NCBI RefSeq assembly: GCF_005765165.1
Contig: NZ_VCIW01000003.1
Span: forward strand, 62,001 to 126,000
Length of the DNA: 64,000 bases
Direction: 5' to 3'
Origin: Paenibacillus antri
GTDB taxonomy: Bacteria; Bacillota; Bacilli; Paenibacillales; YIM-B00363
The position numbers were made by a program, and so were the translations under genes. The notes below the pieces were generated by a model. It made no database searches, had not been told where the DNA came from, and was given only the letters and a program-made list of their open reading frames with translations. Of this stretch, positions 1 to 7,935 are shown piece by piece; within the stretch, counting starts at the first letter, position 1, and each line of letters opens with the position of its first letter.

Positions 1-2
1 CG

Positions 3-27
3 GTCGCCTTTTTGGCGACTTTTTTTG
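3..27 (+). terminator. Rho-independent terminator of an upstream gene
   Basis: A stem with arms GTCGCC and GGCGAC encloses a TTTTT loop and is followed by a run of seven T. The gene it ends lies before the window. Confidence 0.75.
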
Positions 28-636
28 TTGCTCCCATATCTGCGCGCCGTGCACTGCCCATCGAACGAACCGCCGCAGCCTCGCCCCGCACCCGACGCTT
101 CACACGCCCAAAGCTGTGCATAGCGCTATAAAGCGCAATTCGGATCGGCACGGCGTATAAACCTTTATGGTTAAACAACGGCCGTCGCGGCTCGCCTGTT
201 CCGGAACCCTTGGGAGATGACCGAAGGTTGGAACAAGCCGCGGTTACCGATCAGGAAGTCAATCCGAAATTCCTGTCCAATGAACAGGAAATCCTCCCGT
301 CCATCGGCCAAAATAATCCGGTTTTCGTTAAGCGAACGGGAAAAGCTCCTGTTTAATCATGCGATGATTCCGAAAACGATCGGTTTTAGCGAAATAAGAG
401 GGAAGTTTTCCCTCTCATTGTTCGTTTATCCTGTTTAATGCGGAATTGAGCCGGAGGTTTTCCCGTTCACGGTGCGGGACATTCGCCCAAATTTCTGTAA
501 GCGGTAACATTTTTGTTGAAGGATGTTTTCGACGCGTCTAGAATAGGTATATATAGATTGTCAGAAAATCACAAAAATTCAGACACCTTGTCCAAGATCA
601 TGTACCATTTTTCACAAATGAAAGGATGATCGCTCG
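28..636. other. Intergenic region with short GAACGGGAAA-type repeats
   Basis: No convincing gene was found here. A 73-codon reading frame (217-438) has no ribosome site and falls over repeat elements. The stretch 282-469 holds several copies of a short element with core GAACGGGAAA then CTCC, in both orientations: 282-299, 333-351 and, reversed, 453-469. The copy at 333-351 is identical over 19 bases to the reverse complement of 37318-37336. The fix promoter lies at the 3' end. Confidence 0.55.
516..544 (+). promoter_or_regulatory. Probable sigma-A promoter of the fixABCX operon
   Basis: TTGAAG (516-521) and TAGAAT (539-544) are separated by exactly 17 bases. Transcription would start near 551, giving a leader of about 85 bases before the TTG start of fixA. 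Confidence 0.55.
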
Positions 637-1470
637 TTGCTGCACATCGTCGTATGCGTAAAGCAAGTGCCCGACAGCCGTGAAATCCGCATCGATCCGA
701 AGGACAATACGCTGATCCGCCAAGGCGTGCCCAGCATCGTCAACTTCTACGACCTGCACGGTCTCGAAGAAGCGCTGCGCATCAAAGACGAGCTCGGCGC
801 GCGCGTCACGGTCGTGACGATGGGACCGCCCCCGGCGGAGAAGGGGCTTAAGGAATGTATCTCGCTCGGCGCGGACGAAGCGGTGCTCGTCACCGATCGC
901 GGCTTCGCCGGGGCGGATACGCTGGCGACGTCGTACGTCGTCGCGAAGACGATCCGCAAGGTCGAGGAAACCTGGGGGCCGGTCGACCTCATCTTCTGCG
1001 GCAAGCAGACGCTCGACGGCGACACCGGTCAGGTCGGACCGGGCGTCGCCTGCCGGCTGGACACCGAGCAGCTGACGTACGTTTCCAAGGTCGTCGAGGT
1101 CGACGAACCGAGCCGTACGATTACGGTTCATCGCCATCTCGAAGACGGCGTCGAAGTGGTGCAAACCCGGATGCCGGCGCTCATCACCGCGCTCAAGGAG
1201 CTTAACAAGGTGCGCCGCGCGACGCTGCCGGGCATGCTCCGAGCCGCCCGGTATAAGCCTGTCGTCTGGACGACGGCGGATTTCCCCGATATCGAGCGGT
1301 CGAAGATCGGACTGAAGGGGTCGCCGACGATCGTCTCCAAGACGTGGGTGCCGGAAGCGCGCAAGGCGAATACGACGATGCTTCCGGCGGATACGCCGCA
1401 GCAAGCGGCGGAAGCGCTGGCCGACAAGCTGTGGGCGAGCGGGCTGCCCGAACGGCTCGGTTGGGCGTAA
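637..1470 (+). CDS. fixA: Electron transfer flavoprotein beta subunit (FixA/EtfB)
   Basis: This is the small subunit of the ETF heterodimer that shuttles electrons between dehydrogenases and a membrane quinone reductase. The 277-residue protein opens with the family's nucleotide-binding strand (HIVVCVKQVPDS). It carries the EtfB signature GKQTLDGDTGQVGPGVA near residue 125 and the conserved PALITALKELNKVRRATLPG near residue 177. The start is a TTG preceded by AAAGGATGA, and no ATG fits better. It leads a four-gene operon (fixA-fixB-fixC-fixX) with gaps of 23 and 32 bases. In FixABCX systems the complex couples NADH oxidation to ferredoxin or flavodoxin and quinone reduction. That role is known for the family and inferred here. 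Confidence 0.93.
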   Translation: MLHIVVCVKQVPDSREIRIDPKDNTLIRQGVPSIVNFYDLHGLEEALRIKDELGARVTVVTMGPPPAEKGLKECISLGADEAVLVTDRGFAGADTLATSYVVAKTIRKVEETWGPVDLIFCGKQTLDGDTGQVGPGVACRLDTEQLTYVSKVVEVDEPSRTITVHRHLEDGVEVVQTRMPALITALKELNKVRRATLPGMLRAARYKPVVWTTADFPDIERSKIGLKGSPTIVSKTWVPEARKANTTMLPADTPQQAAEALADKLWASGLPERLGWA

Positions 1471-1493
1471 CGGAGAAGGAGGGACGATAGCGA

Positions 1494-2567
1494 ATGAGCG
1501 AGAGGGATAAGGATACCGCCATGCCCGACTGGTCGGCGTATCGAGGCGTCTTGATTTTCGTCGAGCAGCGCGGCGGTCGAGCGAAGAGCGTCTCCTGGCA
1601 GCTGCTCGGCGAAGGGAAGAAGCTGGCCGACAAGCTGGAGGTGCCGCTGAAGGCAGTCGTCATCGGGCACGACGTCGAGCGGCTGGCGCAGGAAGCGGTC
1701 TGCTACGGCGCCGACACCGTCTACCTGTGCGACGCGCCCGAGCTGAAGGAGTACCGGACGCGCCCGTACAGCCGCGTGATGCTTCGCCTCATCGAAGACG
1801 CGAAGCCCGAGATCGTCTTGTTCGGCGCGACGGCGACGGGAAGGGACCTTGCGGGCGCGATCGCGACGCATCTGCCGACGGGGCTGACCGCGGACACGAC
1901 GGAACTGGACGTGGAGCCGCATCCGTCTCGGCTGCTGCTGGCGAGCCGGCCGGCGTTTTCCGAGAAGATGATGGCTACGATTCTATGCAAGCAGTACCGG
2001 CCCCAGATGGCGACGGCGCGTGCCGGCGTGTTCCAAGCGCTGCCGCGCGACGCGTCGAGACAAGGCGAGATCGTGCGGATCGAATGCCCGCTGAAGGAGG
2101 AGGACATCGCGACGCAGGTGCTGGACTTCCTCGAGGAAGCCGGCGGGGTCAACCTGGAGGAGGCGGAAATCATCGTAGCGGGAGGCAGGGGGCTCGGCGG
2201 TCCCGAAGCGTTCCGGATGCTGGAAGCGCTTGCGGACGCGCTGGGCGGCGTCGTCGGCGCCTCTCGGGCGGCGGTCGACGCCGGGTGGATCAAGCATGAG
2301 CATCAGGTCGGCCAGACCGGGCAGACGGTGCGCCCGAAGCTGTATTTCGCGATCGGCATCTCCGGCGCGGTGCAGCATACGGTCGGCATGTCGAACGCCG
2401 AGACGATCGTCGCGATCAACCGCGACGAGAACGCGCCGATCTTCCGCATCGCCCATTACGGCATCGTCGGCGATTTGTTCAAGATCGTGCCGGCGATTAC
2501 GGAGCAAGTCAAAGCGCGGCGCGGCGTCGGGGGCATCGCCCGAGCGAAGGCGTCGGAGACGGCGTAG
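1494..2567 (+). CDS. fixB: Electron transfer flavoprotein alpha subunit (FixB/EtfA)
   Basis: This is the large FAD-binding subunit of ETF, pairing with the upstream FixA. The protein has 357 residues. Its C-terminal third is the classic FAD domain: GGRGLGGPEAFRMLEALADA, then GASRAAVDAGW, GQTGQTVRPKLYFAIGISGA and AINRDENAPIF. The N-terminal half is the adenine-nucleotide-like fold shared with EtfB. The ATG start follows GGAGAAGGAGGG. It belongs to the same operon as fixA and fixC. Length and motif order are normal for the family, and nothing is missing. Confidence 0.94.
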   Translation: MSERDKDTAMPDWSAYRGVLIFVEQRGGRAKSVSWQLLGEGKKLADKLEVPLKAVVIGHDVERLAQEAVCYGADTVYLCDAPELKEYRTRPYSRVMLRLIEDAKPEIVLFGATATGRDLAGAIATHLPTGLTADTTELDVEPHPSRLLLASRPAFSEKMMATILCKQYRPQMATARAGVFQALPRDASRQGEIVRIECPLKEEDIATQVLDFLEEAGGVNLEEAEIIVAGGRGLGGPEAFRMLEALADALGGVVGASRAAVDAGWIKHEHQVGQTGQTVRPKLYFAIGISGAVQHTVGMSNAETIVAINRDENAPIFRIAHYGIVGDLFKIVPAITEQVKARRGVGGIARAKASETA

Positions 2568-2599
2568 GGTCATTTTCCGAGGGGGAAGGGGTTGGGCGT

Positions 2600-3910
2600 A
2601 TGGCGGAAAAGTTCGACGCGGTCGTCGTCGGCGCGGGACCGGCGGGCGCGGCGGCGGCCATGACGATGGCGCGGGCCGGATTGTCCGTGGTGCTGATCGA
2701 GCGGGGCGAGTTCCCCGGCGCGAAAAACTTGTTCGGAGGCGTGCTGTATCGCAAACAGATCGAAGAACTCGTGCCGGAGTTTTGGACGGAGCGGAACGCG
2801 CCGATCGAACGGCATATCGTGGAGCAGCGCATCTGGCTCATGGGCAAGGAATCGATGGTGACGCTCGGTCACCGGAACGAGGCGTATAAGGCGCCGTACA
2901 ACTGCTTCACGGGCCTTCGGGTCAAGTTCGATCAATGGTTCGCGAACAAGGCGGTCGAGGCGGGCGCCATCCCCGTGTACGAGACGGTCGTCACCGACGT
3001 CATCCGGGAGGGCGACAAGGTCGTCGGCGTGCGGACCGATCGGGAGGACGGAGACCTGTACGCGAACGTCGTCGTCATCGCCGACGGCGTCAACTCGCTG
3101 CTCGGCAAGGCGATGGGCATACATCGGGAGTGGGAGCCCGATCAAGTGTCGTTGGCGGTGAAGGAGGTCATCGCGCTGCCGCGGGAGAAAATCGAGGACC
3201 GGTTCAACCTCGAGGGCGACGAAGGCGTGACGATCGAGTTCATGGGCGAGACGTCGCTCGGCATGGCCGGCATGGGGTTTCTCTACACGAACAAGGAGAC
3301 GATCTCGCTCGGCGTCGGCGTCATGGTGAACCATCTGCGCGACAAGAAGGTGAAGCCGTACGCCGTGCTCGACGCGGTAAAGCAGCATCCGATGATAAGG
3401 AAGCTCATTCAAGGCGGCGAAACGAAGGAGTACTCCGGACATCTCATCCCCGAGGGCGGGTATCATTCGATTCCGCCGCTGTCGGGCGCCGGCTGGGTCG
3501 TCTGCGGCGACGCGGCGCAGCTCGTCAATTTCGTGCACCGCGAGGGCACCAATCTGGCGATGACGTCGGGGCGGTTGGCGGGAGAAGCGATCATACGGGC
3601 GCGGGCGGTCGAAAATTATTCCGCGGCCTCGCTCTCGTCCTACGACCGGAACATCCGCGAGTCGTTCGTGGCGAAAGACCTTAAGAAGTACAAAGGCATG
3701 CATCAGCTGCTGAAGGACGAAGATCCGGAGCTGTTGTTCGACAAGCTGCCGCGCGCGGTGAACGAGGCGGCGTACCACATGTTCCTCGTAGACGGGGAGA
3801 CGAAGGCGGCGAAGCAGCGGAAGGCGGTGGAGATCATCAAGAAGGCGGCCGGCGGTCCGATGAATCTGATGAAGCTCGGCTACAAGGGATGGAGGGCGAT
3901 GAACGGATGA
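2600..3910 (+). CDS. fixC: FixC-type ETF:quinone oxidoreductase flavoprotein
   Basis: This flavoprotein takes electrons from the FixAB ETF and passes them to quinone together with FixX. The 436-residue protein starts with a Rossmann FAD motif (VVVGAGPAGAAAAMTMARAG, residues about 8-27). It has a second FAD contact at GAGWVVCGDAAQLVNFVHREG near residue 295. Like FixC, and unlike mitochondrial ETF-QO, it lacks the iron-sulfur domain, which is supplied by the next gene. The start follows AGGGGGAAGGGG. The last codon overlaps the start of fixX in an ATGA arrangement, so the two are probably translationally coupled. Confidence 0.93.
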   Translation: MAEKFDAVVVGAGPAGAAAAMTMARAGLSVVLIERGEFPGAKNLFGGVLYRKQIEELVPEFWTERNAPIERHIVEQRIWLMGKESMVTLGHRNEAYKAPYNCFTGLRVKFDQWFANKAVEAGAIPVYETVVTDVIREGDKVVGVRTDREDGDLYANVVVIADGVNSLLGKAMGIHREWEPDQVSLAVKEVIALPREKIEDRFNLEGDEGVTIEFMGETSLGMAGMGFLYTNKETISLGVGVMVNHLRDKKVKPYAVLDAVKQHPMIRKLIQGGETKEYSGHLIPEGGYHSIPPLSGAGWVVCGDAAQLVNFVHREGTNLAMTSGRLAGEAIIRARAVENYSAASLSSYDRNIRESFVAKDLKKYKGMHQLLKDEDPELLFDKLPRAVNEAAYHMFLVDGETKAAKQRKAVEIIKKAAGGPMNLMKLGYKGWRAMNG

Positions 3911-4197
3911 ACGGAAACAGCGCGGTGACGGATCGATTGTTTACGATCCGATACAAGTGCGACGATCAATCCCATCTGATCATTAAGGAGCGGGATACGT
4001 GCCTCAAGTGCACGACGAAGGATTGTAATTATTTCTGCCCGTCGGACGTGTACGAGTGGGATAAACAGCAGAAGCTCACGACGGTCGCGTACGAAAACTG
4101 CATCGAATGCGGCACGTGCCGCATCGCCTGCCCGTCGCACAACATCCATTGGGTGTATCCGAAAGGCGGGCACGGCATCACGTACAAGTTCGGCTGA
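3907..4197 (+). CDS. fixX: FixX ferredoxin-like protein
   Basis: This 96-residue iron-sulfur partner of FixC contains two cysteine groups, CLKCTTKDCNYFC and CIECGTCRIACP, the usual FixX pattern for a 4Fe-4S cluster. The ATG at 3907 overlaps the fixC TGA, with GGAGG 12 bases upstream. An in-frame ATG at 3889 lies on the ribosome site and is less likely. It ends the operon. No nif gene or acyl-CoA dehydrogenase lies nearby, so the electron donor and acceptor cannot be read from context. Confidence 0.92.
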   Translation: MNGNSAVTDRLFTIRYKCDDQSHLIIKERDTCLKCTTKDCNYFCPSDVYEWDKQQKLTTVAYENCIECGTCRIACPSHNIHWVYPKGGHGITYKFG

Positions 4198-4224
4198 GCT
4201 TCGAGCGGCGCCGAGGCAGACGGC

Positions 4225-5118
4225 TTACGTCCGGTACTCCCTCGGCGACATGCCGGTCCAGCGGCGGAACTGCTTGCTGAACGTCGCGGGGTCGTCGTAG
4301 CCGAGCTTCGCCGCGATCGCTTCGACGGTGAGGAACGGGTCGAGCAGCAGCAGCTTCGCCTCGCGCAGCGTGACGGCGGAGCGGTACGCGCGCGGCGACA
4401 TGCCGTACGCTTCCCGAAAGACGCGCGCGCAGTGCGACGGGCTGTAGCCGAGGGAGCGGGCGATTCGCAATATCGCGTCGTCCTCCGCTTCGCCGTGCGG
4501 GCCTTCGGCGACCGACCGTTCGATGCGCCCGGCGATCGCCTCCGCGAGACGCGCGGCGCCCCCTGCTTGGGCGGGCTTGTCCGCGCTCCGCCGATGCGGC
4601 TGCGGCTCTTCGGCGAGGGCGGCGAGCAGCGCGTAGACGGCGGACAGCGTCCGCATGCGGAGCGCGGCGGATTCCGCGTCGGCGTCGGCGGTGGCGAGCT
4701 CGATCAGGCGGGATATTGCCGGACCGATCCGCCGCTCGACCTCAGAGCCTTGCGGATACAGCCCGCGATCGAGCGCATGCAAGCTTCGCCGCAGCAACGG
4801 GTCGTCCGCTTGGAAATGAAGGCAGAAATAAGCCATCGTCTTTCCGTCGTCCGCCGTCGCCGCATGCCGTTCGCCGGGCCGGACGATCGCGATATCCCCG
4901 GGGCGCTGTTCGAGCGTCTTCGACTCGATCGCGAACCGCTGTACGCCTTCCGTTACGACGTTCAGCTCGAACATGGCGTGCGCATGCGGCGGGTACGACC
5001 ACGGCGCGTCGACCCGCCGCAGGTGCGCGGCGAACAGCTGGAACGTCGTCCGGACGTCCGGCAGGACGTGAACCTCCTTCGTGCCGTGCAGCCGCATGCG
5101 TCCATCTAGGTCCTCCAT
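4225..5118 (-). CDS. AraC-family regulator with cupin sensor domain
   Basis: This 297-residue transcription factor begins with an AraC-type cupin domain, recognisable by PPHAHAMFELNVVTEG and RPGDIAIVRPGERH, which in this family binds a sugar or similar ligand. It ends with a double helix-turn-helix: ARSLGYSPSHCARVFREAYG and AAKLGYDDPATFSKQFRRW, closing with GMSPREYR. The start chosen is the ATG at 5118 after AAGGAG; an in-frame ATG at 5148 lies upstream of that ribosome site. It converges on fixX (27-base gap) and diverges from the histidine kinase. Its targets are not evident. Confidence 0.9.
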   Translation of the reverse strand: MEDLDGRMRLHGTKEVHVLPDVRTTFQLFAAHLRRVDAPWSYPPHAHAMFELNVVTEGVQRFAIESKTLEQRPGDIAIVRPGERHAATADDGKTMAYFCLHFQADDPLLRRSLHALDRGLYPQGSEVERRIGPAISRLIELATADADAESAALRMRTLSAVYALLAALAEEPQPHRRSADKPAQAGGAARLAEAIAGRIERSVAEGPHGEAEDDAILRIARSLGYSPSHCARVFREAYGMSPRAYRSAVTLREAKLLLLDPFLTVEAIAAKLGYDDPATFSKQFRRWTGMSPREYRT

Positions 5119-5226
5119 GAGCGTCTCCACTCTCCTTCCGGCTATCATTATACACGATTCGACGAATCCCGCGGGAGGGCGCTGTCGTCGAAACGATGAC
5201 GGATTTCGGCGGTTTCCCCAAAAAAT

Positions 5227-5258
5227 AAGGCCTTATTCCTAGTGGAATGAGGCTTTAA
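5227..5258. promoter_or_regulatory. Inverted repeat upstream of the histidine kinase promoter
   Basis: A near-perfect 14-bp stem (TAAGGCCTTATTCC against GGAATGAGGCTTTA, with two G-T pairs) has a TAGT loop. It sits between the divergent AraC regulator and the kinase, about 28 bases before the kinase -10 element. It could be an operator or an RNA hairpin. Confidence 0.45.
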
Positions 5259-5281
5259 TTCTATCCAATCATTGGCATTTA

Positions 5282-5291
5282 ATGGTATAAT
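5282..5291 (+). promoter_or_regulatory. Extended -10 promoter of the histidine kinase
   Basis: TGGTATAAT ends at 5291 and matches the extended -10 form TGnTATAAT. No good -35 lies at 17 bases, which is tolerated in extended -10 promoters. Confidence 0.5.
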
Positions 5292-5347
5292 GAGGCAAAA
5301 TTCGACGTCGAGAGGCTTTGAGGACCGATGATTGGGTTTAAGGGACC

Positions 5348-6589
5348 ATGAACAATCTCACATCCATCCTGGTGAATGTCATGCTCATCGCTTTTCCGTT
5401 TCTCGTCATTCAGACGTTCTCGCAGCGCTTGCCGTTCCACCGCGCCGGTCCGCTCACGATCGGTTTTTTCATGGGCGTTCCGCTCGTCGGCTGCATGTTT
5501 TTCCCCTACACATACGGTCACGGTCTCACCTACGACCTTAAATTTATTCCGCTCATCGCCGGAACGTTATACGGAGGCTGGCCGGCCGGGCTGGCGCTGT
5601 CGCTCGTCTCCGCGGCCGCAGGGATCTATATCGCCGAAGCGTATTGGCTCGAGGAGCTGGCCGTCGCAGCGCTTATCGCGTCGCTCGTCGCCGCGGCGCG
5701 AACGAAGTTCTTCGCGGCGTCCTGGCTGAGGAAGATGTTGTGGGCGGGCGTCTTCTCCGTCGCGACGGCGGCGTTGACGTTCGGCGGCATTGCGATGTTC
5801 GGCGAGACATTGCCGATCGACGAGGCGCTTCTATTCGCCGCCGTTCAAACCGGGCTGCTGATGACGACGCTTGCGCTCGGCGAGCATATTCGCGAGACGG
5901 ACTCGGTCCGTTCCGAGATCGCGCGGATGGAGAAGCTGACGGTCAGCGGCAGTCTCGCGGTGTTGATCGCGCATGAGCTTCGCAATCCGCTGACGACGGT
6001 CAACGGCTTCCTGCAATTGATCAAACGGCAGCATCCGTCCGAGCAGATTCTCTATTACGTCAATACGGCGATGCAAGAATTAAGCGAAGCGGAGAAAATC
6101 ATTCATACCTACTTGACGATCACGACGCTGAAGGAAGCGGAGAAGAAACACGTCTCGCTCTCGGCGGGCATCGACGGCGCGCTCCGCGACATCTGGCCCG
6201 CGATCGAAGCCAAGAAGATCGATCTCGTGAACGCGGTGTCGGACGATATTACGCTGTATTGCAACGAAGATCAGCTAAGGTTATGCCTGATGCATCTGCT
6301 GCGCAACGGCGCCAACGCGCTGCACCGCGGAGGCCGGCTGACCGTCTCTTCGTATTGGAAGGGCAAGGAACTCGCGATCGTCGTGTCGGACAACGGCGTC
6401 GGCATGACGGAGGAGCAGCTGGAGCAGCTCGGCATGCCGAAGTACAACACGCGCAGCAGCGGGACGGGGACCGGGCTGATGTATTGTTTTCATTTCGTCC
6501 ATTCGCTGCAAGGCCGACTCCGCATTCAGAGCCAGCCCGGGCGAGGAACGACCGTCACCGTGACGGTCCCGGCGCTTCGGACGACGTAG
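5348..6589 (+). CDS. Membrane sensor histidine kinase (KinB-like, orphan)
   Basis: This 413-residue kinase has an N-terminal block of hydrophobic segments (about residues 5-180) with the 5TM-5TMR_LYT-type motif TYDLKFIPLIAGTLYGG. It then has a HisKA domain with H-box LIAHELRNPLTTVNGF, an N-box (HLLRNGANAL), a G1 box (VVSDNGVGMTEEQ) and a G2 box (TGTGLMYCFHFV). The probable role is autophosphorylation on His and transfer to a response regulator, perhaps the sporulation phosphorelay as for KinB. No response regulator is adjacent. A paralogue with the same architecture lies at 13581-14864. Ligand and target are unknown. Confidence 0.9.
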   Translation: MNNLTSILVNVMLIAFPFLVIQTFSQRLPFHRAGPLTIGFFMGVPLVGCMFFPYTYGHGLTYDLKFIPLIAGTLYGGWPAGLALSLVSAAAGIYIAEAYWLEELAVAALIASLVAAARTKFFAASWLRKMLWAGVFSVATAALTFGGIAMFGETLPIDEALLFAAVQTGLLMTTLALGEHIRETDSVRSEIARMEKLTVSGSLAVLIAHELRNPLTTVNGFLQLIKRQHPSEQILYYVNTAMQELSEAEKIIHTYLTITTLKEAEKKHVSLSAGIDGALRDIWPAIEAKKIDLVNAVSDDITLYCNEDQLRLCLMHLLRNGANALHRGGRLTVSSYWKGKELAIVVSDNGVGMTEEQLEQLGMPKYNTRSSGTGTGLMYCFHFVHSLQGRLRIQSQPGRGTTVTVTVPALRTT

Positions 6590-6614
6590 CCGGAGCGTCG
6601 TCTACGGCATGCAA

Positions 6615-6761
6615 TTACGAATATGAATAGATTAGTCCGACGAGATATAGAACGACAAGCGCGTACACCGGCAGCGAATGCAGGAAGTCGGAATACCCGA
6701 TCGCCGCATGGATGCCAAGCCCCGCGGCGAAGCCTGGAAGATGTGCGTTCCATTGTAACAT
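6615..6761 (-). CDS. Possible small membrane protein (48 residues)
   Basis: A short minus-strand frame starts with ATG at 6761 and encodes two hydrophobic stretches (FAAGLGIHAAIGY and LPVYALVVLYLVGLIYSY). The sequence reads like a genuine membrane peptide or the end of a lost membrane gene, not like a random frame. Against it, there is no clear ribosome site and its 5' end overlaps the promoter of the next plus-strand gene. It could be a remnant. Confidence 0.3.
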   Translation of the reverse strand: MLQWNAHLPGFAAGLGIHAAIGYSDFLHSLPVYALVVLYLVGLIYSYS

Positions 6762-6781
6762 AGGGCGGAATGGTCTATACT
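6753..6781 (+). promoter_or_regulatory. Promoter of the small Cys-rich protein gene
   Basis: TTGTAA (6753-6758) and TATACT (6776-6781) have a 17-base spacer. It lies upstream of the ATG at 6824 and rules out the earlier in-frame ATG at 6770 as the start. Confidence 0.55.
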
Positions 6782-6823
6782 ACTCCACATATTCTAGCAG
6801 GTACGAAAGGAACGCCAGGTGCT

Positions 6824-7057
6824 ATGATCCCTTTTTCCCATGCATGGCCGTATGAGATTCTCGGGGAGGACGTGTACGTCTCGGAATGTCCGTTCTGCGG
6901 GACGAGCAATGTGATCCTGCCGATGCGCAAGAAGGAATTGAAGGAGATCCGAGAGGGCAAGAAGAAGCTGCTCGTCTTCCCGTGCTGCAAGGGCAGCGTC
7001 TATATCGTCGATACCGACGCCGATTATTTGTTAGCCAACCGCCGGCTGCGCAAATAG
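6824..7057 (+). CDS. Small conserved-type protein with CPFC and CC motifs
   Basis: The 77-residue soluble protein has ECPFCGTSNVI near residue 20 and FPCCKGSVYIVD near residue 55, with a charged stretch (RKKELKEIREGKKK) between them. Four cysteines in this spacing suggest a small zinc-binding domain. I do not recognise a named family. The start at 6824 is supported by AAAGGA 12 bases upstream and by a promoter whose -10 overlaps the longer frame. It is a single-gene unit, closed by a terminator that begins inside its last codons. Confidence 0.7.
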   Translation: MIPFSHAWPYEILGEDVYVSECPFCGTSNVILPMRKKELKEIREGKKKLLVFPCCKGSVYIVDTDADYLLANRRLRK

Positions 7058-7069
7058 CCGGCGTTTTTT
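7040..7069 (+). terminator. Rho-independent terminator
   Basis: The arms CGCCGGCT and AGCCGGCG form a perfect 8-bp stem followed by six T. It starts inside the coding end of the preceding gene. Confidence 0.8.
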
Positions 7070-7222
7070 CTTTGCGCCGGGTATTCGCCTAATTCCAAGC
7101 GGAAAACTCGACTTAATATCAAAATGGTTGAATGATACCTTCATAAGCAAAAATTATGGCTTATATATAAAAGTAAATAAGAAAATCAGCAAAAGTTTAT
7201 GCCAAAATAGAAAAAACTACGG

Positions 7223-7228
7223 TATAAT
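7223..7228 (+). promoter_or_regulatory. Candidate -10 element for the chromate transporter pair
   Basis: There is a perfect TATAAT 41 bases before the GTG start. No clear -35 is seen at the right distance. The surrounding 7130-7220 is notably AT-rich for this genome. Confidence 0.4.
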
Positions 7229-7269
7229 GAACGTAACAAGCATCATCATTCGGAAAGGGAGGGATCGCC

Positions 7270-7935
7270 GTGCTGCGAACCGGGCTGGAGAGCGGCATCG
7301 AACTGAACCGCCGCACATGGCTGGAACGCTTCAGAATGCTGCCGTCGATTTTCCTCTGCTTCCTAAAGATCGGTCCGGTCACGTTCGGAGGCGGCTTCGC
7401 GATGATTCCCTTGATCGAGAAGGAAGTCGTCGAACGCCGGAAATGGCTCGAAACCGAGGATGTCGCCGACGTCTTCGCGGTGGCGCAATCGGTTCCCGGA
7501 GCGGTGGCGATCAATTCGGCCACGTTCATCGGTTACCGATTGGCCGGAACGGCCGGCGCCGTCGCCGCGATGGCTGGCGTGCTGCTGCCGACGTTCTTCA
7601 TCGTGCTGCTGCTATCCGTTTTCTTCCTGCAGCTGCACGACCATCCGAAGGTGGAAGCGGCGCTGTTCGGCATTCGCGCCGGGGTCGTCGCTTTGATTTG
7701 TTATGCGGGATGCAAGATCGCCAAGACGGCCGTCGTCGACAAGACGACGCTCGGCGTCGCGATCGCTGCGATGCTGGCGCTGTTCGCGGGGCTTCACCCG
7801 TCGTTCGTCATCGTCGGCGGTTTCGTTCTCGGGATCGCCCTCGTCGCCTGGCGGGCGCGTCTCGGGTTGAAGACGGAAGCGAAGCCGGAAGCGGAATCGG
7901 AGGAATGGGGCTACATGATGGGAGATGGCATCTAG
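7270..7935 (+). CDS. chrA: Chromate transporter family protein, N-type half
   Basis: This is one half of a two-gene CHR-family transporter. The 221-residue membrane protein carries the CHR signature near residue 37 (KIGPVTFGGGFAMIPLIEKE) and the conserved AQSVPGAVAINSATFIGYR. In short-chain CHR systems two unequal halves encoded in tandem form the carrier, and chromate efflux or another anion is the known substrate. The GTG start follows GGGAGGGA by seven bases. Its stop codon directly abuts the ATG of the second half, so the pair is surely co-translated. The true substrate cannot be read from sequence. Confidence 0.88.
   Translation: MLRTGLESGIELNRRTWLERFRMLPSIFLCFLKIGPVTFGGGFAMIPLIEKEVVERRKWLETEDVADVFAVAQSVPGAVAINSATFIGYRLAGTAGAVAAMAGVLLPTFFIVLLLSVFFLQLHDHPKVEAALFGIRAGVVALICYAGCKIAKTAVVDKTTLGVAIAAMLALFAGLHPSFVIVGGFVLGIALVAWRARLGLKTEAKPEAESEEWGYMMGDGI

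Noticed and set aside
217-438. 73-codon plus-strand frame in the first intergenic region
   Set aside because: No ribosome site or promoter, and it covers repeat elements and inverted repeats, so the frame is probably accidental.
5273-5291. TTGGCA as the -35 of the histidine kinase promoter
   Set aside because: It lies only seven bases from TATAAT. The extended -10 motif explains the promoter better.
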